Shown here: piece by piece, positions 24,693-33,226 of the stretch | Layout of the letters: each line of letters opens with the position of its first letter | Position numbering within the stretch: position 1 is the first letter of the stretch | NCBI RefSeq assembly: GCF_013362815.1 | Contig: NZ_JABFVK010000022.1 | Span: 1 to 49,090 of the forward strand | From: Hamadaea sp. | GTDB taxonomy: Bacteria; Actinomycetota; Actinomycetes; Mycobacteriales; Micromonosporaceae | Length of the DNA stretch: 49,090 nt | Direction: 5' to 3' | Made by a program: the position numbers and the translations under genes | Notes under the pieces: generated by a model | The model's input: the letters and a program-made list of their open reading frames with translations, nothing else | The model's database searches: none | Told to the model about the DNA's origin: nothing

Positions 24693-24995
24693 TCACAGGT
24701 CTTGGATGATCTTGAGCGCTCGAGCCACCCGCCGCATGGTGTCGGTGTCCGCGACCTCGACGAGGTCGGTGAACCACTTCTTCATCGGCGAGGAGACGCG
24801 ATCGGGCATGATCACGAGTTCGCCCATCTGGACGGCCAACGGCGAATCTCGCAGCTCCTCCTCGTCCACGACCTCGGCGACGACCACGATCGGCACGTCG
24901 GTTCCGTTGTAGACGTCGGAGCTGATGACCAGACCGAGTCGCTCACGAGCGCCCTCGATCCGCCAGATCTCACCTCTACGCAGCACGCTTGCCAT
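24693..24995 (-). CDS. PemK/MazF-family toxin (endoribonuclease)
   Basis: Predicted mRNA-cleaving toxin of about 100 residues. The fold start LRRGEIWRIEGARERLGLVISSDVYN and the PSSxxSPMKKWF-like strand (SSPMKKWFTDLVEV) are typical of the family. Three starts are possible: ATG 25034 (overlaps the antitoxin), ATG 24995 (given here) and GTG 24986, which has the best-placed GGAGGG box. It lies directly downstream of a putative antitoxin, the standard order. Confidence 0.82.
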   Translation of the reverse strand: MASVLRRGEIWRIEGARERLGLVISSDVYNGTDVPIVVVAEVVDEEELRDSPLAVQMGELVIMPDRVSSPMKKWFTDLVEVADTDTMRRVARALKIIQDL

Positions 24996-25008
24996 GCCCT
25001 CCGCCGAT

Positions 25009-25284
25009 TCAGCGCGGTCGACGACCGCCACCATGGGTCATTCCACCACGCAATGCGTCGGTGACCGTCTCATAGTCGGCCTCGTCCGCAAGCGCCTGCT
25101 TCTCCAGCTTGTCCAGGCCCGCTCTCCGGAGCACGTCGGCGTGCGCGCCGAAGAGCTCGCGTAGGGCCTTCTCCTTGGCGGCCTTGTCCATCCAGGCCGA
25201 CAAAGACATGCCGTCACGTTCCGCATAGCGGCGCGCGTCGGCGATCGTGTCATCCGAGAACGAGAGAGTCACCTTCGCAGTCAT
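25009..25284 (-). CDS. Putative ribbon-helix-helix-type antitoxin
   Basis: A 91-residue protein beginning MTAKVTLSFSDDTIADARRY, with a short beta-strand followed by two helices (SLSAWMDKAAKEKALRELF), as in ribbon-helix-helix antitoxins. The basic, flexible C-terminus (GGMTHGGGRRPR) probably wraps the toxin. Its stop lies 13 nt before the toxin ATG at 24995. A short dyad, ATGAC-N5-GTCAT, lies upstream at about 25304-25318 and may be its autoregulatory site. Confidence 0.75.
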   Translation of the reverse strand: MTAKVTLSFSDDTIADARRYAERDGMSLSAWMDKAAKEKALRELFGAHADVLRRAGLDKLEKQALADEADYETVTDALRGGMTHGGGRRPR

Positions 25285-25558
25285 GCAAGTGAGGGTACCT
25301 CTGGTATGACCCATAGTCATCCCCCAATCGGAACTCCCCGCATGAGTGAATGCGCAGCTCACATGAGGTGTAACTGATCTCACGGACAGTCACTAACGAT
25401 CACGCTAGAACCTCGTGTCATTGGACAAAACCCCCATCTGTGTCCTGCCGGTCATACCACTGGCCAACACCGTCCCCACCGAACAGATGAGCGCGACTTT
25501 GCAGGTCGGAAACATATGAGAAGTCGGGCCGAAACCGCCTCCCTGCACGCTCGTCTAC

Positions 25559-27664
25559 ATGCCAGCCGAGGTCGCCACCCACTGCCCGTATTGCGCGCTG
25601 CAATGCGGGATGACGCTGCGCATCACCAAGCCCGACAGCGCCGACGATCGGGAACGCGTCGAAGTGGCTCCCCGCGATTTCCCCACCAACCGCGGTGGGC
25701 TGTGCCAGAAGGGCTGGACCGCCGCCGAACTGCTCGACCACCCGGAGCGGCTGCGTACGCCGCTGGTCGAGGGAACTCCGGCGACCTGGGGGGAGGCGTA
25801 CGCCTTCATCGTCGGCAAGATCGAGCAGATCCAGCGAGAGCACGGGCGGGACGCCGTGGCGGTCTTCGGCGGCGGTGGGCTGACCAACGAGAAGGCGTAC
25901 GCGTTGGGCAAGTTCGCTCGAGTGGCGCTGCGGACGAAGAACATCGACTACAACGGGCGCTTCTGCATGTCGAGCGCGGCCGCCGCCGGGATGCGCGCGT
26001 TCGGCGTCGACCGTGGACTGCCGTTCCCGCTCGCCGACATCGGCAAGGCCAAGACGCTCATGCTGGTCGGCGCGAACGTCGCCGAGACCATGCCCCCGTT
26101 CGCCCGCTACCTCACCGAGCAGCGTGACGTGCCCGGCGCGACGCAGATCGTCATCGACCCCCGGGCGACCCCGACCGCCCGCGCGGCCACCCTGCACTTG
26201 CAGCCGACGCCGGGCACCGATCTGGCGCTGGCCAACGGGCTGCTGCACATCGCGATCGCCGAGGGCCTGATCGACGCCGAGTACCTCGATACCCGCACGA
26301 CCGGCTTCGACGACGTACGCAAAATGGTCGCGGAGTACTGGCCGGCCCGAGTCGAGCGGCTGACCGGCGTACCCATCGCTGATCTGGAACGAGCCGCGCG
26401 GGCCTTGAGCGACGGTCCGGCGATCATCTTGACCGCGCGCGGCGCGGAGCAGCACGCCAAGGGCGTGGACACGGTGACCGCGTTCGTCAATCTCGCGCTG
26501 GCCCTGGGTCTGCCGGGCCGGCCGGGTTCCGGCTACGGCTGCCTGACCGGGCAGGGCAACGGCCAGGGCGGCCGGGAGCACGGTCAGAAGGCCGACCAGC
26601 TGCCCGGCTACCGCAAGATCGACGACCCGGCCGCACGCGAGCACGTCGCCGCGGTGTGGGGAGTCGACCCCGCCGACCTGCCCGGACCTGGCCGATCCGC
26701 CTACGAGCTGCTCGACAGCCTGGGCGAAGACGTCAAGGCGTTGCTCGTGTTCGGCTCGAATCCGGTCGTCTCCGCTCCGAATGCTGTTCACGTAGAGAAA
26801 CGTCTGCGAAACCTGGATTTGTTGGTCGTGTGCGACTTTGTCATGAGCGAGACGGCACATCTCGCCGACGTCGTCCTCCCCACTGCCCAGTGGGCCGAGG
26901 AGGACGGCACCATGACCAACCTCGAGGGCCGCGTGCTGCGGCGCAAGGCCCTCCGCAAGCCACCGCCAGGGATAGGGACGGATCTGGCGGTGCTGGCCGA
27001 GCTGGCTCACCGGCTCGGCACGGGGACGGCTGCCGTTCGGGCAAACGGCGACCCTCCCCCGAGTGCGCGGTTCGATTCCGATCCGCGCGCGGTCTTCGAG
27101 GAGCTGCGGCGTGCCTCCGCAGGCGGGTTGGCCGACTACGCGGGCGTCACGTGGGAGCGGGTGGACGCCGAGGACGGCGTGTTCTGGCCTTGCCCGTCTG
27201 TGGACCGGGCGGGCACGCCGCGGCTCTTCGAGGAGCGATTCGCCCATCCGGACGGCCGGGCCCGCCTGATCGCCGTCGAGCATCGGCCCGCGGTCGAGGA
27301 ACCCGACGCCGACTACCCGCTCTATCTGACCACCGGCCGCGTGCTCGCGCAGTATCAGTCCGGCGCGCAGACGCGCCGCATCGAGCCGCTCACGCGGGTC
27401 GCCGGGTCGGGGTTCGTCGAGCTCCATCCCGATCTCGCGGCTCGTCTCGAGATTTCTCCAGATCAACTTGTACGCGTGACGAGCCGCCGCGGCGAGATGA
27501 CCGCCCCCGCGCGGCTGACCGAGAGCATCCGGCCGGACACCGTCTTCGCGCCCTTCCACTTCGCCGGTCGGCAGCGCGTCAATTCGCTGACGTCCGACGC
27601 GTTGGACCCGATTTCTCGCATGCCTGAGTTCAAGGTTTGCGCCGTCAAAGTCGAGCCGGCATGA
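25559..27664 (+). CDS. nasC: Assimilatory nitrate reductase, molybdopterin catalytic subunit
   Basis: Reduces nitrate to nitrite in the cytoplasm. The 701-residue protein binds an N-terminal [4Fe-4S] cluster (Cys9, Cys12, Cys16, Cys49 in HCPYCALQC...GGLCQKGW) and a bis-MGD molybdenum cofactor. NGRFCMSSAAAAG carries the probable Mo ligand Cys136, and GCLTGQGNGQGGREHGQKAD the MGD-binding loop. The C-terminal molydopterin-binding domain (LTTGRVLAQYQSGAQTRR) completes the NasC/NarB architecture. No Tat signal is present, as expected for the assimilatory enzyme. First gene of the reductase operon, 56 nt before its FAD partner. Confidence 0.95.
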   Translation: MPAEVATHCPYCALQCGMTLRITKPDSADDRERVEVAPRDFPTNRGGLCQKGWTAAELLDHPERLRTPLVEGTPATWGEAYAFIVGKIEQIQREHGRDAVAVFGGGGLTNEKAYALGKFARVALRTKNIDYNGRFCMSSAAAAGMRAFGVDRGLPFPLADIGKAKTLMLVGANVAETMPPFARYLTEQRDVPGATQIVIDPRATPTARAATLHLQPTPGTDLALANGLLHIAIAEGLIDAEYLDTRTTGFDDVRKMVAEYWPARVERLTGVPIADLERAARALSDGPAIILTARGAEQHAKGVDTVTAFVNLALALGLPGRPGSGYGCLTGQGNGQGGREHGQKADQLPGYRKIDDPAAREHVAAVWGVDPADLPGPGRSAYELLDSLGEDVKALLVFGSNPVVSAPNAVHVEKRLRNLDLLVVCDFVMSETAHLADVVLPTAQWAEEDGTMTNLEGRVLRRKALRKPPPGIGTDLAVLAELAHRLGTGTAAVRANGDPPPSARFDSDPRAVFEELRRASAGGLADYAGVTWERVDAEDGVFWPCPSVDRAGTPRLFEERFAHPDGRARLIAVEHRPAVEEPDADYPLYLTTGRVLAQYQSGAQTRRIEPLTRVAGSGFVELHPDLAARLEISPDQLVRVTSRRGEMTAPARLTESIRPDTVFAPFHFAGRQRVNSLTSDALDPISRMPEFKVCAVKVEPA

Positions 27665-27720
27665 CCGCACTTCTGACGACCGCCGATGTCGCCGGTCTCC
27701 TCGTGGACAGGAGAACAACG

Positions 27721-29136
27721 GTGGATGGAGTAGTGATCGTCGGGTACGGAATGGCAGGCGCGCGTTGCGCCGCCGACCTGGCCCGGCGCGGCGTCAAGGC
27801 GACCGTCGTGGGCGCCGAGCCGCATCGGGCGTACAACCGGATCTTGTTGTCGAACCTGCTCGCAGGCAAGGTCGACGAGACCGGCGTGGAGTTGCCCGAC
27901 TCCGGCGGAGCGATTCGGACCGGCTCGCCTGTCGTCGCGATCGACCGGGGCGCCCAGACCGTGACCTGCGCCGACGGCACGGTCGTGGAGTACGAGCACC
28001 TCGTGCTGGCCACCGGGGCCACCGCCTGGATTCCGCCCGTCGAGGGCCTCGACCCGGACGCGCTGCCCGATCGGGTCGCGGTGTTCCGGACCCTGGACGA
28101 CTGCCGCCGCATCCTCGACTACAGCGAGGGTGCGCGTACGGCGATCGTGCTGGGCGGGGGCCTGCTCGGGTTGGAGGCCGCTCGCGGGCTGGCCGGACGA
28201 GGGCTGTCGGTGCAGGTCGTGCACCCCGTCGGCCACCTGATGGAGCGGCAGATCGATCCGGATGCGAGTGCCATCCTGGCCGGCACCCTGGCCGAGCTCG
28301 GCATCACCGTCCACACCGGAGTGTCGGGCGCACGGCTCACCTCCGGACCCGACAGCGTCACGCTCACCCTGTCCGACGGCCGCGAACTCACCACCGACGT
28401 GCTGGTCCTTTCATGTGGCGTACGCCCGGAGACGGGGCTGGCCCGCGACGCCGGGTTGGCCGTCGAACGGGGCATCGTCGTGGACGACCGGCTGCGGACG
28501 AGCGACCGGCGGATCTCCGCCATCGGCGACTGCGCTCAACATCGCGGTCAGGTCGGCGGGCTCGTCGCTCCGGCGTGGGCCCAGGCCGAGGTGGTGGCCC
28601 GGGTGCTCAGCGGCGAGGAGCCGCTGGCGGCGTACCAGCCCGCGCCGATCGTGACGCGGTTGAAGGCGAACGGCATCGACCTCGCCTCGATGGGCACGCT
28701 CGACGGCGAACACCACGAGGATCTGCGGTTCGCCGATCCCGCCCGGGGCACCTACGCCCGGCTTCGCATCCACGAGGGCCGGGTCTCCGGCGCCGTGCTG
28801 CTGGGCGACAACCCGCTGGTCGGGCAGGTCATCCAGCTCTTCGACCGGGGCGCGCCGGTGCCTAGTGACCGTCGCGCGCTCCTCCTCGGGCGCAGCCTGG
28901 GCGGACCCGCCACCGCTCAGGTTGCGCCCACTCCGGCGCTGATGCCCGATGCCGTGACCGTCTGCCAGTGCAACACGGTCAGCAAGGGCTCAATTGTGCG
29001 CGCCTGGCGCGACGGCTGCCGCGACGTCGCGGCGATCGCCGAGCGCACGCGCGCCACCACCGGCTGCGGTACCTGCACCGACGCGGTCTGCGGCATCGCC
29101 GATTGGCTGTCTGCGCAGGAAGGTGTCAAGGCATGA
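27721..29136 (+). CDS. FAD/NAD(P)-dependent oxidoreductase with BFD domain (nitrate reductase electron transfer)
   Basis: A 471-residue NasB-like flavoprotein likely passing electrons from NAD(P)H to NasC. The FAD Rossmann motif is VIVGYGMAGARCAAD, the NAD(P) motif LGGGLLGLEAARGL, and the second FAD motif ISAIGDCAQH. A C-terminal BFD-type [2Fe-2S] domain has CQC...CGTC...C (VCQCNTVSKGS and TGCGTCTDAVC). I chose GTG 27721 because AGGAGA (27709-27714) is 6 nt upstream; an ATG at 27661 overlapping the nasC stop would add 20 residues. It resembles the N-terminal half of NirB encoded next door. Confidence 0.88.
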   Translation: MDGVVIVGYGMAGARCAADLARRGVKATVVGAEPHRAYNRILLSNLLAGKVDETGVELPDSGGAIRTGSPVVAIDRGAQTVTCADGTVVEYEHLVLATGATAWIPPVEGLDPDALPDRVAVFRTLDDCRRILDYSEGARTAIVLGGGLLGLEAARGLAGRGLSVQVVHPVGHLMERQIDPDASAILAGTLAELGITVHTGVSGARLTSGPDSVTLTLSDGRELTTDVLVLSCGVRPETGLARDAGLAVERGIVVDDRLRTSDRRISAIGDCAQHRGQVGGLVAPAWAQAEVVARVLSGEEPLAAYQPAPIVTRLKANGIDLASMGTLDGEHHEDLRFADPARGTYARLRIHEGRVSGAVLLGDNPLVGQVIQLFDRGAPVPSDRRALLLGRSLGGPATAQVAPTPALMPDAVTVCQCNTVSKGSIVRAWRDGCRDVAAIAERTRATTGCGTCTDAVCGIADWLSAQEGVKA

Positions 29137-31616
29137 GGAATCTGATCGTGGTCGGCCACGGGATGGTCGGGCAGCGTTTCGTCGAGGCCCTCTCCGCCCG
29201 GGACACCGCCGGCCAGTGGCGGATCACCGTCCTCGGCGAGGAGCCGCGGCCGGCGTACGACCGGGTGCGGTTGTCCGCCTTCTTCGACGGAGCCAGTGCT
29301 GAGGAGTTGTCGCTCGGTGACGTGCCGGACGGCGTCGAGCTGCGACTGGGTGAGGCCGTTCTCGGGATCGACCGCGCACGCCGGATCGTGCAGACCGACG
29401 CCGGCGAGTACGCCTACGACAAGCTCGTGCTCGCCACCGGCAGCCGCCCGTTCGTGCCGCCGATCGCCGGAGCCGACCTGCCGGGCGTCTTCGTCTATCG
29501 CACGCTCGACGATCTGGAGGCGCTTCAGGCGTACGCCGAAGGCCGCCGGGTCGGCGCGGTGCTCGGTGGCGGTCTGCTCGGTCTGGAAGCGGCGAACGCC
29601 TTGCGCCTGCTCGGTCTCACCACCCATGTCGTGGAATTCGCGCCCCGGCTGATGCCGTTGCAGGTGGACGACGGTGGCGGTGCCGTCCTCAAGGGACACG
29701 TCGAGGGCCTCGGTCTCGCCGTCCACACCGGACGCGCCTGCGCGAGCGTCGTGGGCACCGACGAGGTGACCGGCCTGACCTTCAGCGACGGCGGCTCGGT
29801 CGAGGCCGAGGTCGTCGTGATCGCGGCCGGCATCCGCCCCCGCGACGAGCTGGCCGCGTCGGCCGGTCTGCCACTCGGACCGCGCGGTGGCTTCCTCGTC
29901 GACGCCGGTTGTGCGACCGAAGACCCCGACGTGTACGCCGTCGGCGAGTGCGCCGCCCTGAGCCTCGACGGCACCGAGGGCCGCACCTATGGACTCGTCG
30001 CTCCCGGGTACGCCATGGCCGAAGTGGTGGCCGACCGGATCGTCGGCGGCGACGCCGCGATGACCACGCCCGACACGTCGACGAAGCTGAAGCTGCTCGG
30101 GGTGGACGTCGCCTCGTTCGGAGCGCCGGACGGGCCGCTGGACGTCGTTTACCACGACGGGGCCAACGGGGTGTACGCCAAACTCCTGCTCTCCGACGAC
30201 GCGCAGACCCTGCTCGGCGGTGTGCTCGTCGGCGACGCTTCGGCGTACCCGACGTTGCGGGCGAGCCTCGGCGGGCCGTTGCCCGGTCCGCCGATCGCGC
30301 TGCTGGCCGGGGACTCCGCCGGAACGGCCGGGGCCGGCGCGCTGCCCGGGACGGCTCAGGTGTGCTCGTGCAACGCCGTCACGAAGGACGCCATCGTAGG
30401 GGCGATCCGCGAGGGCGCGGCCGACGTGCCGGCCATCAAGGCGTGCACCCGCGCCGGCACCACCTGTGGTTCGTGCGTACCGATGTTGAAGAGCCTGCTG
30501 AGCGAATGCGGTGTGCACCAGTCGAAGGCGCTCTGTGAGCACTTCACGCACAGCCGCCAGGAGCTGTTCGACATCGCCCGGGTCCGGGGCATCCGCACCT
30601 TCTCCGAGCTCATCTCCGAGCACGGGCAGGGCCGCGGCTGCGACATCTGCAAGCCGGTGGTCGCGTCGATCCTCGCCTCGCTGACCAACGGCTACGTGCT
30701 CGACGGCGAGCAGGCCGCCCTGCAGGACACCAACGATCACTTCCTCGCCAACATCCAGAAGGACGGCACCTACTCGGTGGTGCCCCGCATTCCGGGCGGC
30801 GAGATCACCCCGGAGAAGCTCATCGTCATCGGCGAGGTGGCCAAGGACTTCGGGCTCTACACGAAGATCACCGGCGGCCAGCGGATCGACCTGTTCGGCG
30901 CGCGGGTCGAGCAACTGCCGCTCATCTGGCGACGACTGGTCGACGCCGGGTTCGAATCCGGCCACGCGTACGGCAAGGCACTGCGTACGGTGAAGTCGTG
31001 CGTCGGCAGCACGTGGTGCCGGTACGGCGTACAGGACTCGGTCGGCCTCGCGGTCGACCTGGAACTGCGCTATCGCGGGCTGCGAGCGCCGCACAAGATC
31101 AAGTCCGCCGTGTCAGGCTGCGCCCGCGAATGCGCCGAAGCCCGGGGCAAGGACTTCGGGATCATCGCGACCGAGACCGGCTGGAACCTCTACGTCGGCG
31201 GCAACGGCGGCTTCCGGCCCCGGCACGCCGATCTGCTCGCCTCCGATCTATCCACTGAGGACCTAATCCGTACGATCGACCGGTTCCTCATGTACTACAT
31301 CCGCACAGCGGACCGGTTGCAGCGGACGGCCGCCTGGCTGGAGGCGCTGGACGGCGGGCTGGACCACCTGCGGGACGTCATCATCCACGACACCCTGGGT
31401 CTCGGCGCCGAGCTGGATGCGGCGATGGCCCACCACGTCAGCTCGTACGCCGACGAGTGGAAGGCCACTTTGGACGATCCGGCCCGGCTGGCGCGGTTCG
31501 TCTCGTTCGTCAATGCGCCGGGAACGCCCGACCCCTCGATCAGCTTCGAGACCGAGCGCGGGCAACGAGTGCCCGCTCGCCCCGTGCCCGTAACGCTCAC
31601 CGGGAGGAAGTCATGA
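29133..31616 (+). CDS. nirB: NAD(P)H-dependent assimilatory nitrite reductase, large subunit
   Basis: Reduces nitrite to ammonium with six electrons. The 827-residue protein has an FAD domain (LIVVGHGMVGQRFVE), an NAD(P) domain (LGGGLLGLEAANAL), a BFD [2Fe-2S] domain (VCSCNAVTKDA; TTCGSC), then the sulfite/nitrite reductase domain. The siroheme-[4Fe-4S] cysteines are Cys623 and Cys629 (CVGSTWC) and Cys663 and Cys667 (SGCARECAE). The start overlaps the preceding stop, and nirD overlaps the end (ATGA at both). It shares an operon with nasC, nirD and nnaR. Confidence 0.97.
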   Translation: MRNLIVVGHGMVGQRFVEALSARDTAGQWRITVLGEEPRPAYDRVRLSAFFDGASAEELSLGDVPDGVELRLGEAVLGIDRARRIVQTDAGEYAYDKLVLATGSRPFVPPIAGADLPGVFVYRTLDDLEALQAYAEGRRVGAVLGGGLLGLEAANALRLLGLTTHVVEFAPRLMPLQVDDGGGAVLKGHVEGLGLAVHTGRACASVVGTDEVTGLTFSDGGSVEAEVVVIAAGIRPRDELAASAGLPLGPRGGFLVDAGCATEDPDVYAVGECAALSLDGTEGRTYGLVAPGYAMAEVVADRIVGGDAAMTTPDTSTKLKLLGVDVASFGAPDGPLDVVYHDGANGVYAKLLLSDDAQTLLGGVLVGDASAYPTLRASLGGPLPGPPIALLAGDSAGTAGAGALPGTAQVCSCNAVTKDAIVGAIREGAADVPAIKACTRAGTTCGSCVPMLKSLLSECGVHQSKALCEHFTHSRQELFDIARVRGIRTFSELISEHGQGRGCDICKPVVASILASLTNGYVLDGEQAALQDTNDHFLANIQKDGTYSVVPRIPGGEITPEKLIVIGEVAKDFGLYTKITGGQRIDLFGARVEQLPLIWRRLVDAGFESGHAYGKALRTVKSCVGSTWCRYGVQDSVGLAVDLELRYRGLRAPHKIKSAVSGCARECAEARGKDFGIIATETGWNLYVGGNGGFRPRHADLLASDLSTEDLIRTIDRFLMYYIRTADRLQRTAAWLEALDGGLDHLRDVIIHDTLGLGAELDAAMAHHVSSYADEWKATLDDPARLARFVSFVNAPGTPDPSISFETERGQRVPARPVPVTLTGRKS

Positions 31617-31990
31617 CCACTGCATTCGCCGATTTCGCCGACCTCGCGACGTGGACGCCGATCTGCTCGATCGCGCGCCTGGAGGTCGAGCGGGGCGTCG
31701 CCGCCCTCGTCGACGGCATCCCCGTCGCGATCTTCCGGACCTTCACCGGAGACGTGTACGCCCTCGACAACGTCGACCCGTTCAGTGGGGCGTCGGTGCT
31801 GTCCCGGGGCATCGTCGGCACCCGCGGAGACGTCCCGACCGTCGCCTCCCCCATGCACAAGCAGGCGTTCGACCTGCGTACGGGGGATTGCCTCGACGAT
31901 CCCACCATGCGCGTGCGCGCCTGGGCCGTCCGCGTACGCGATGGGGTGGTCGAGATCGGCGAGCCCCTCGCCGTGAGCGTGCCCGCATGA
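31613..31990 (+). CDS. nirD: Nitrite reductase small subunit (NirD)
   Basis: A 125-residue Rieske-fold subunit that associates with NirB. The sequence (WTPICSIARLEVERGVAALVDG; DPFSGASVLSRGIVG; ASPMHKQAFDLRTGDCLDDP) follows NirD. As is normal for the family, the paired CxH ligands of true Rieske proteins are absent, so no cluster is expected. GGGAGGAAG precedes the ATG, which overlaps the nirB stop. Its TGA overlaps an ATG opening a 25-codon frame. Confidence 0.95.
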   Translation: MTTAFADFADLATWTPICSIARLEVERGVAALVDGIPVAIFRTFTGDVYALDNVDPFSGASVLSRGIVGTRGDVPTVASPMHKQAFDLRTGDCLDDPTMRVRAWAVRVRDGVVEIGEPLAVSVPA

Positions 31991-32064
31991 CCGGCCCTCG
32001 GCCGGTCACCGGTCAGCACAGCCTCCATCATGCGAGCGCCGGCCGCAGGTCGGTGATCGCATGA
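31987..32064 (+). CDS. Possible 25-residue leader peptide between nirD and nnaR
   Basis: ATG 31987 overlaps the nirD stop (ATGA), and this frame's own TGA (32062-32064) overlaps the ATG of nnaR (32061). The product would begin MTGPRPVTGQHSLHH. It has no recognised domain. The exact double overlap suggests that ribosomes could be handed from nirD to nnaR through it; chance cannot be excluded for such a short frame. Confidence 0.35.
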   Translation: MTGPRPVTGQHSLHHASAGRRSVIA

Positions 32065-33176
32065 CCGCCGTTGCCGCTGGTACTCAGACGGAGGGTGAGC
32101 TCGCCGGCTTCACCATCGGCGTGACCGCCGACCGGCGGCGGGACGAGCTGGCGGCGCTCTTGGAACGACGTGGCGCGCGGGTGGTCATCGCACCCGCGCT
32201 CCGCATCGTGCCGCTCCCGGACGACGTCGAGCTGCGCGAGGCCACCCGGCGGTGCCTCGCGACCCCGCCGGACATCGTGGTGGCCAACACCGGCATCGGG
32301 ATGCGCGGGTGGCTGGAGGCCGCCGAGGGCTGGGGGCTCGGCGATGCTCTCCGGCAGGTGCTCGGCAACGCGTACCTGGTCGCCCGGGGGCCGAAGGCAC
32401 GCGGGGCCGCCCGCGCGGCCGGGCTCTTCGACCAGTGGTCGCCGGAGTCGGAAAGCTGCGACGAAGTGCTCTTCCACCTGCTGGCGCGGGGCGTACACGG
32501 CGAAGTCGTCGCGGTTCAGCTGCACGGCGATCAACAGCCGGACTTCTGCGCGGCGCTGCGGTCGGCCGGGGCCGACGTCATCGAAGTGCCGGTCTATCGC
32601 TGGGCGCCGCCGCACGATCCAGCGCCGTTGCAGCGCCTGGTCGATCTCGTGCACGGCCGGCTCATCGACGCCGTCACGTTCACGTCTGCCCCCGCAGTAC
32701 AGGCGTTGCTGGACGCGGCCGGCCCGGCTCGGGCCGAATGCGTGGCGGCGTTGCGATCGGACGTCGTGGCCGCCTGCGTCGGCCCGGTGACGGCGGCTCC
32801 ATTGACAAACCTGGGCATTCCCGTCGTCACGCCCAGCCGCGCCCGGCTCGGCGCATTGGTCCGCTCGCTCGCCGACGAGCTGCCCAAGCGGGCGGTGAAC
32901 CTGCACGTCGCCGGGCACGAGCTGACTCTGCGCGGGCACGCCGCAGTGGTGGACGGGCAGCTCAAGCCGCTCGCCCCGGCGCCGATGGCGGTCCTGCGCG
33001 CGCTGGCGACCCGGCCCGGCCGGGTGCTGTCGCGAGCATCGTTGTTGCCGTCGCTGCCACGTGGCGCGGACGAACACGCCGTCGAGATGGCTGTCGCCCG
33101 GTTGCGCGCCGGACTGGGCGGACCGGGATTCGTGCAGACCGTCGTCAAACGCGGCTATCGCCTGCCGGTGGAATGA
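32061..33176 (+). CDS. nnaR: HemD-like/winged-helix regulator of nitrate assimilation
   Basis: A 371-residue fusion of a uroporphyrinogen-III-synthase-like domain (about 1-265; TIGVTADRRRDELAALLERR, VANTGIGMRGWLEAA, VTFTSAPAVQALL) with a C-terminal OmpR-type winged helix (PMAVLRALATRPGRVLSRAS; AVEMAVARLRAGLGG; VVKRGYRLP). This architecture is that of NnaR, known in mycobacteria and streptomycetes as an activator of nitrate and nitrite assimilation acting with GlnR. Its place as the last gene after nirBD fits. It probably regulates rather than makes uroporphyrinogen, although siroheme is a NirB cofactor. Confidence 0.9.
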   Translation: MTAVAAGTQTEGELAGFTIGVTADRRRDELAALLERRGARVVIAPALRIVPLPDDVELREATRRCLATPPDIVVANTGIGMRGWLEAAEGWGLGDALRQVLGNAYLVARGPKARGAARAAGLFDQWSPESESCDEVLFHLLARGVHGEVVAVQLHGDQQPDFCAALRSAGADVIEVPVYRWAPPHDPAPLQRLVDLVHGRLIDAVTFTSAPAVQALLDAAGPARAECVAALRSDVVAACVGPVTAAPLTNLGIPVVTPSRARLGALVRSLADELPKRAVNLHVAGHELTLRGHAAVVDGQLKPLAPAPMAVLRALATRPGRVLSRASLLPSLPRGADEHAVEMAVARLRAGLGGPGFVQTVVKRGYRLPVE

Positions 33177-33226
33177 TTTGCTCGTCCCACTGGCGTGAGC
33201 GGCCTAGGAGCTCTAACGTCTGGCGC

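Noticed and set aside
25365-25400. GTAAC-N6 pattern resembling a GlnR box upstream of nasC
   Set aside because: Only a partial match (GTAAC, then CACGG and CTAAC at roughly the right spacing). GlnR control of this operon is likely on biological grounds, but I cannot support a site here.
25418-27718. A 766-codon open frame antisense to nasC
   Set aside because: Its codons mirror the real gene on the other strand; the product is rich in Arg, Gly, His and Asp with no domain, while the forward frame has complete NasC motifs.
28917-31094. A 725-codon open frame antisense to the flavoprotein and nirB genes
   Set aside because: Low-complexity translation typical of the antisense frame of high-GC genes; no ribosome-binding site or known domain.
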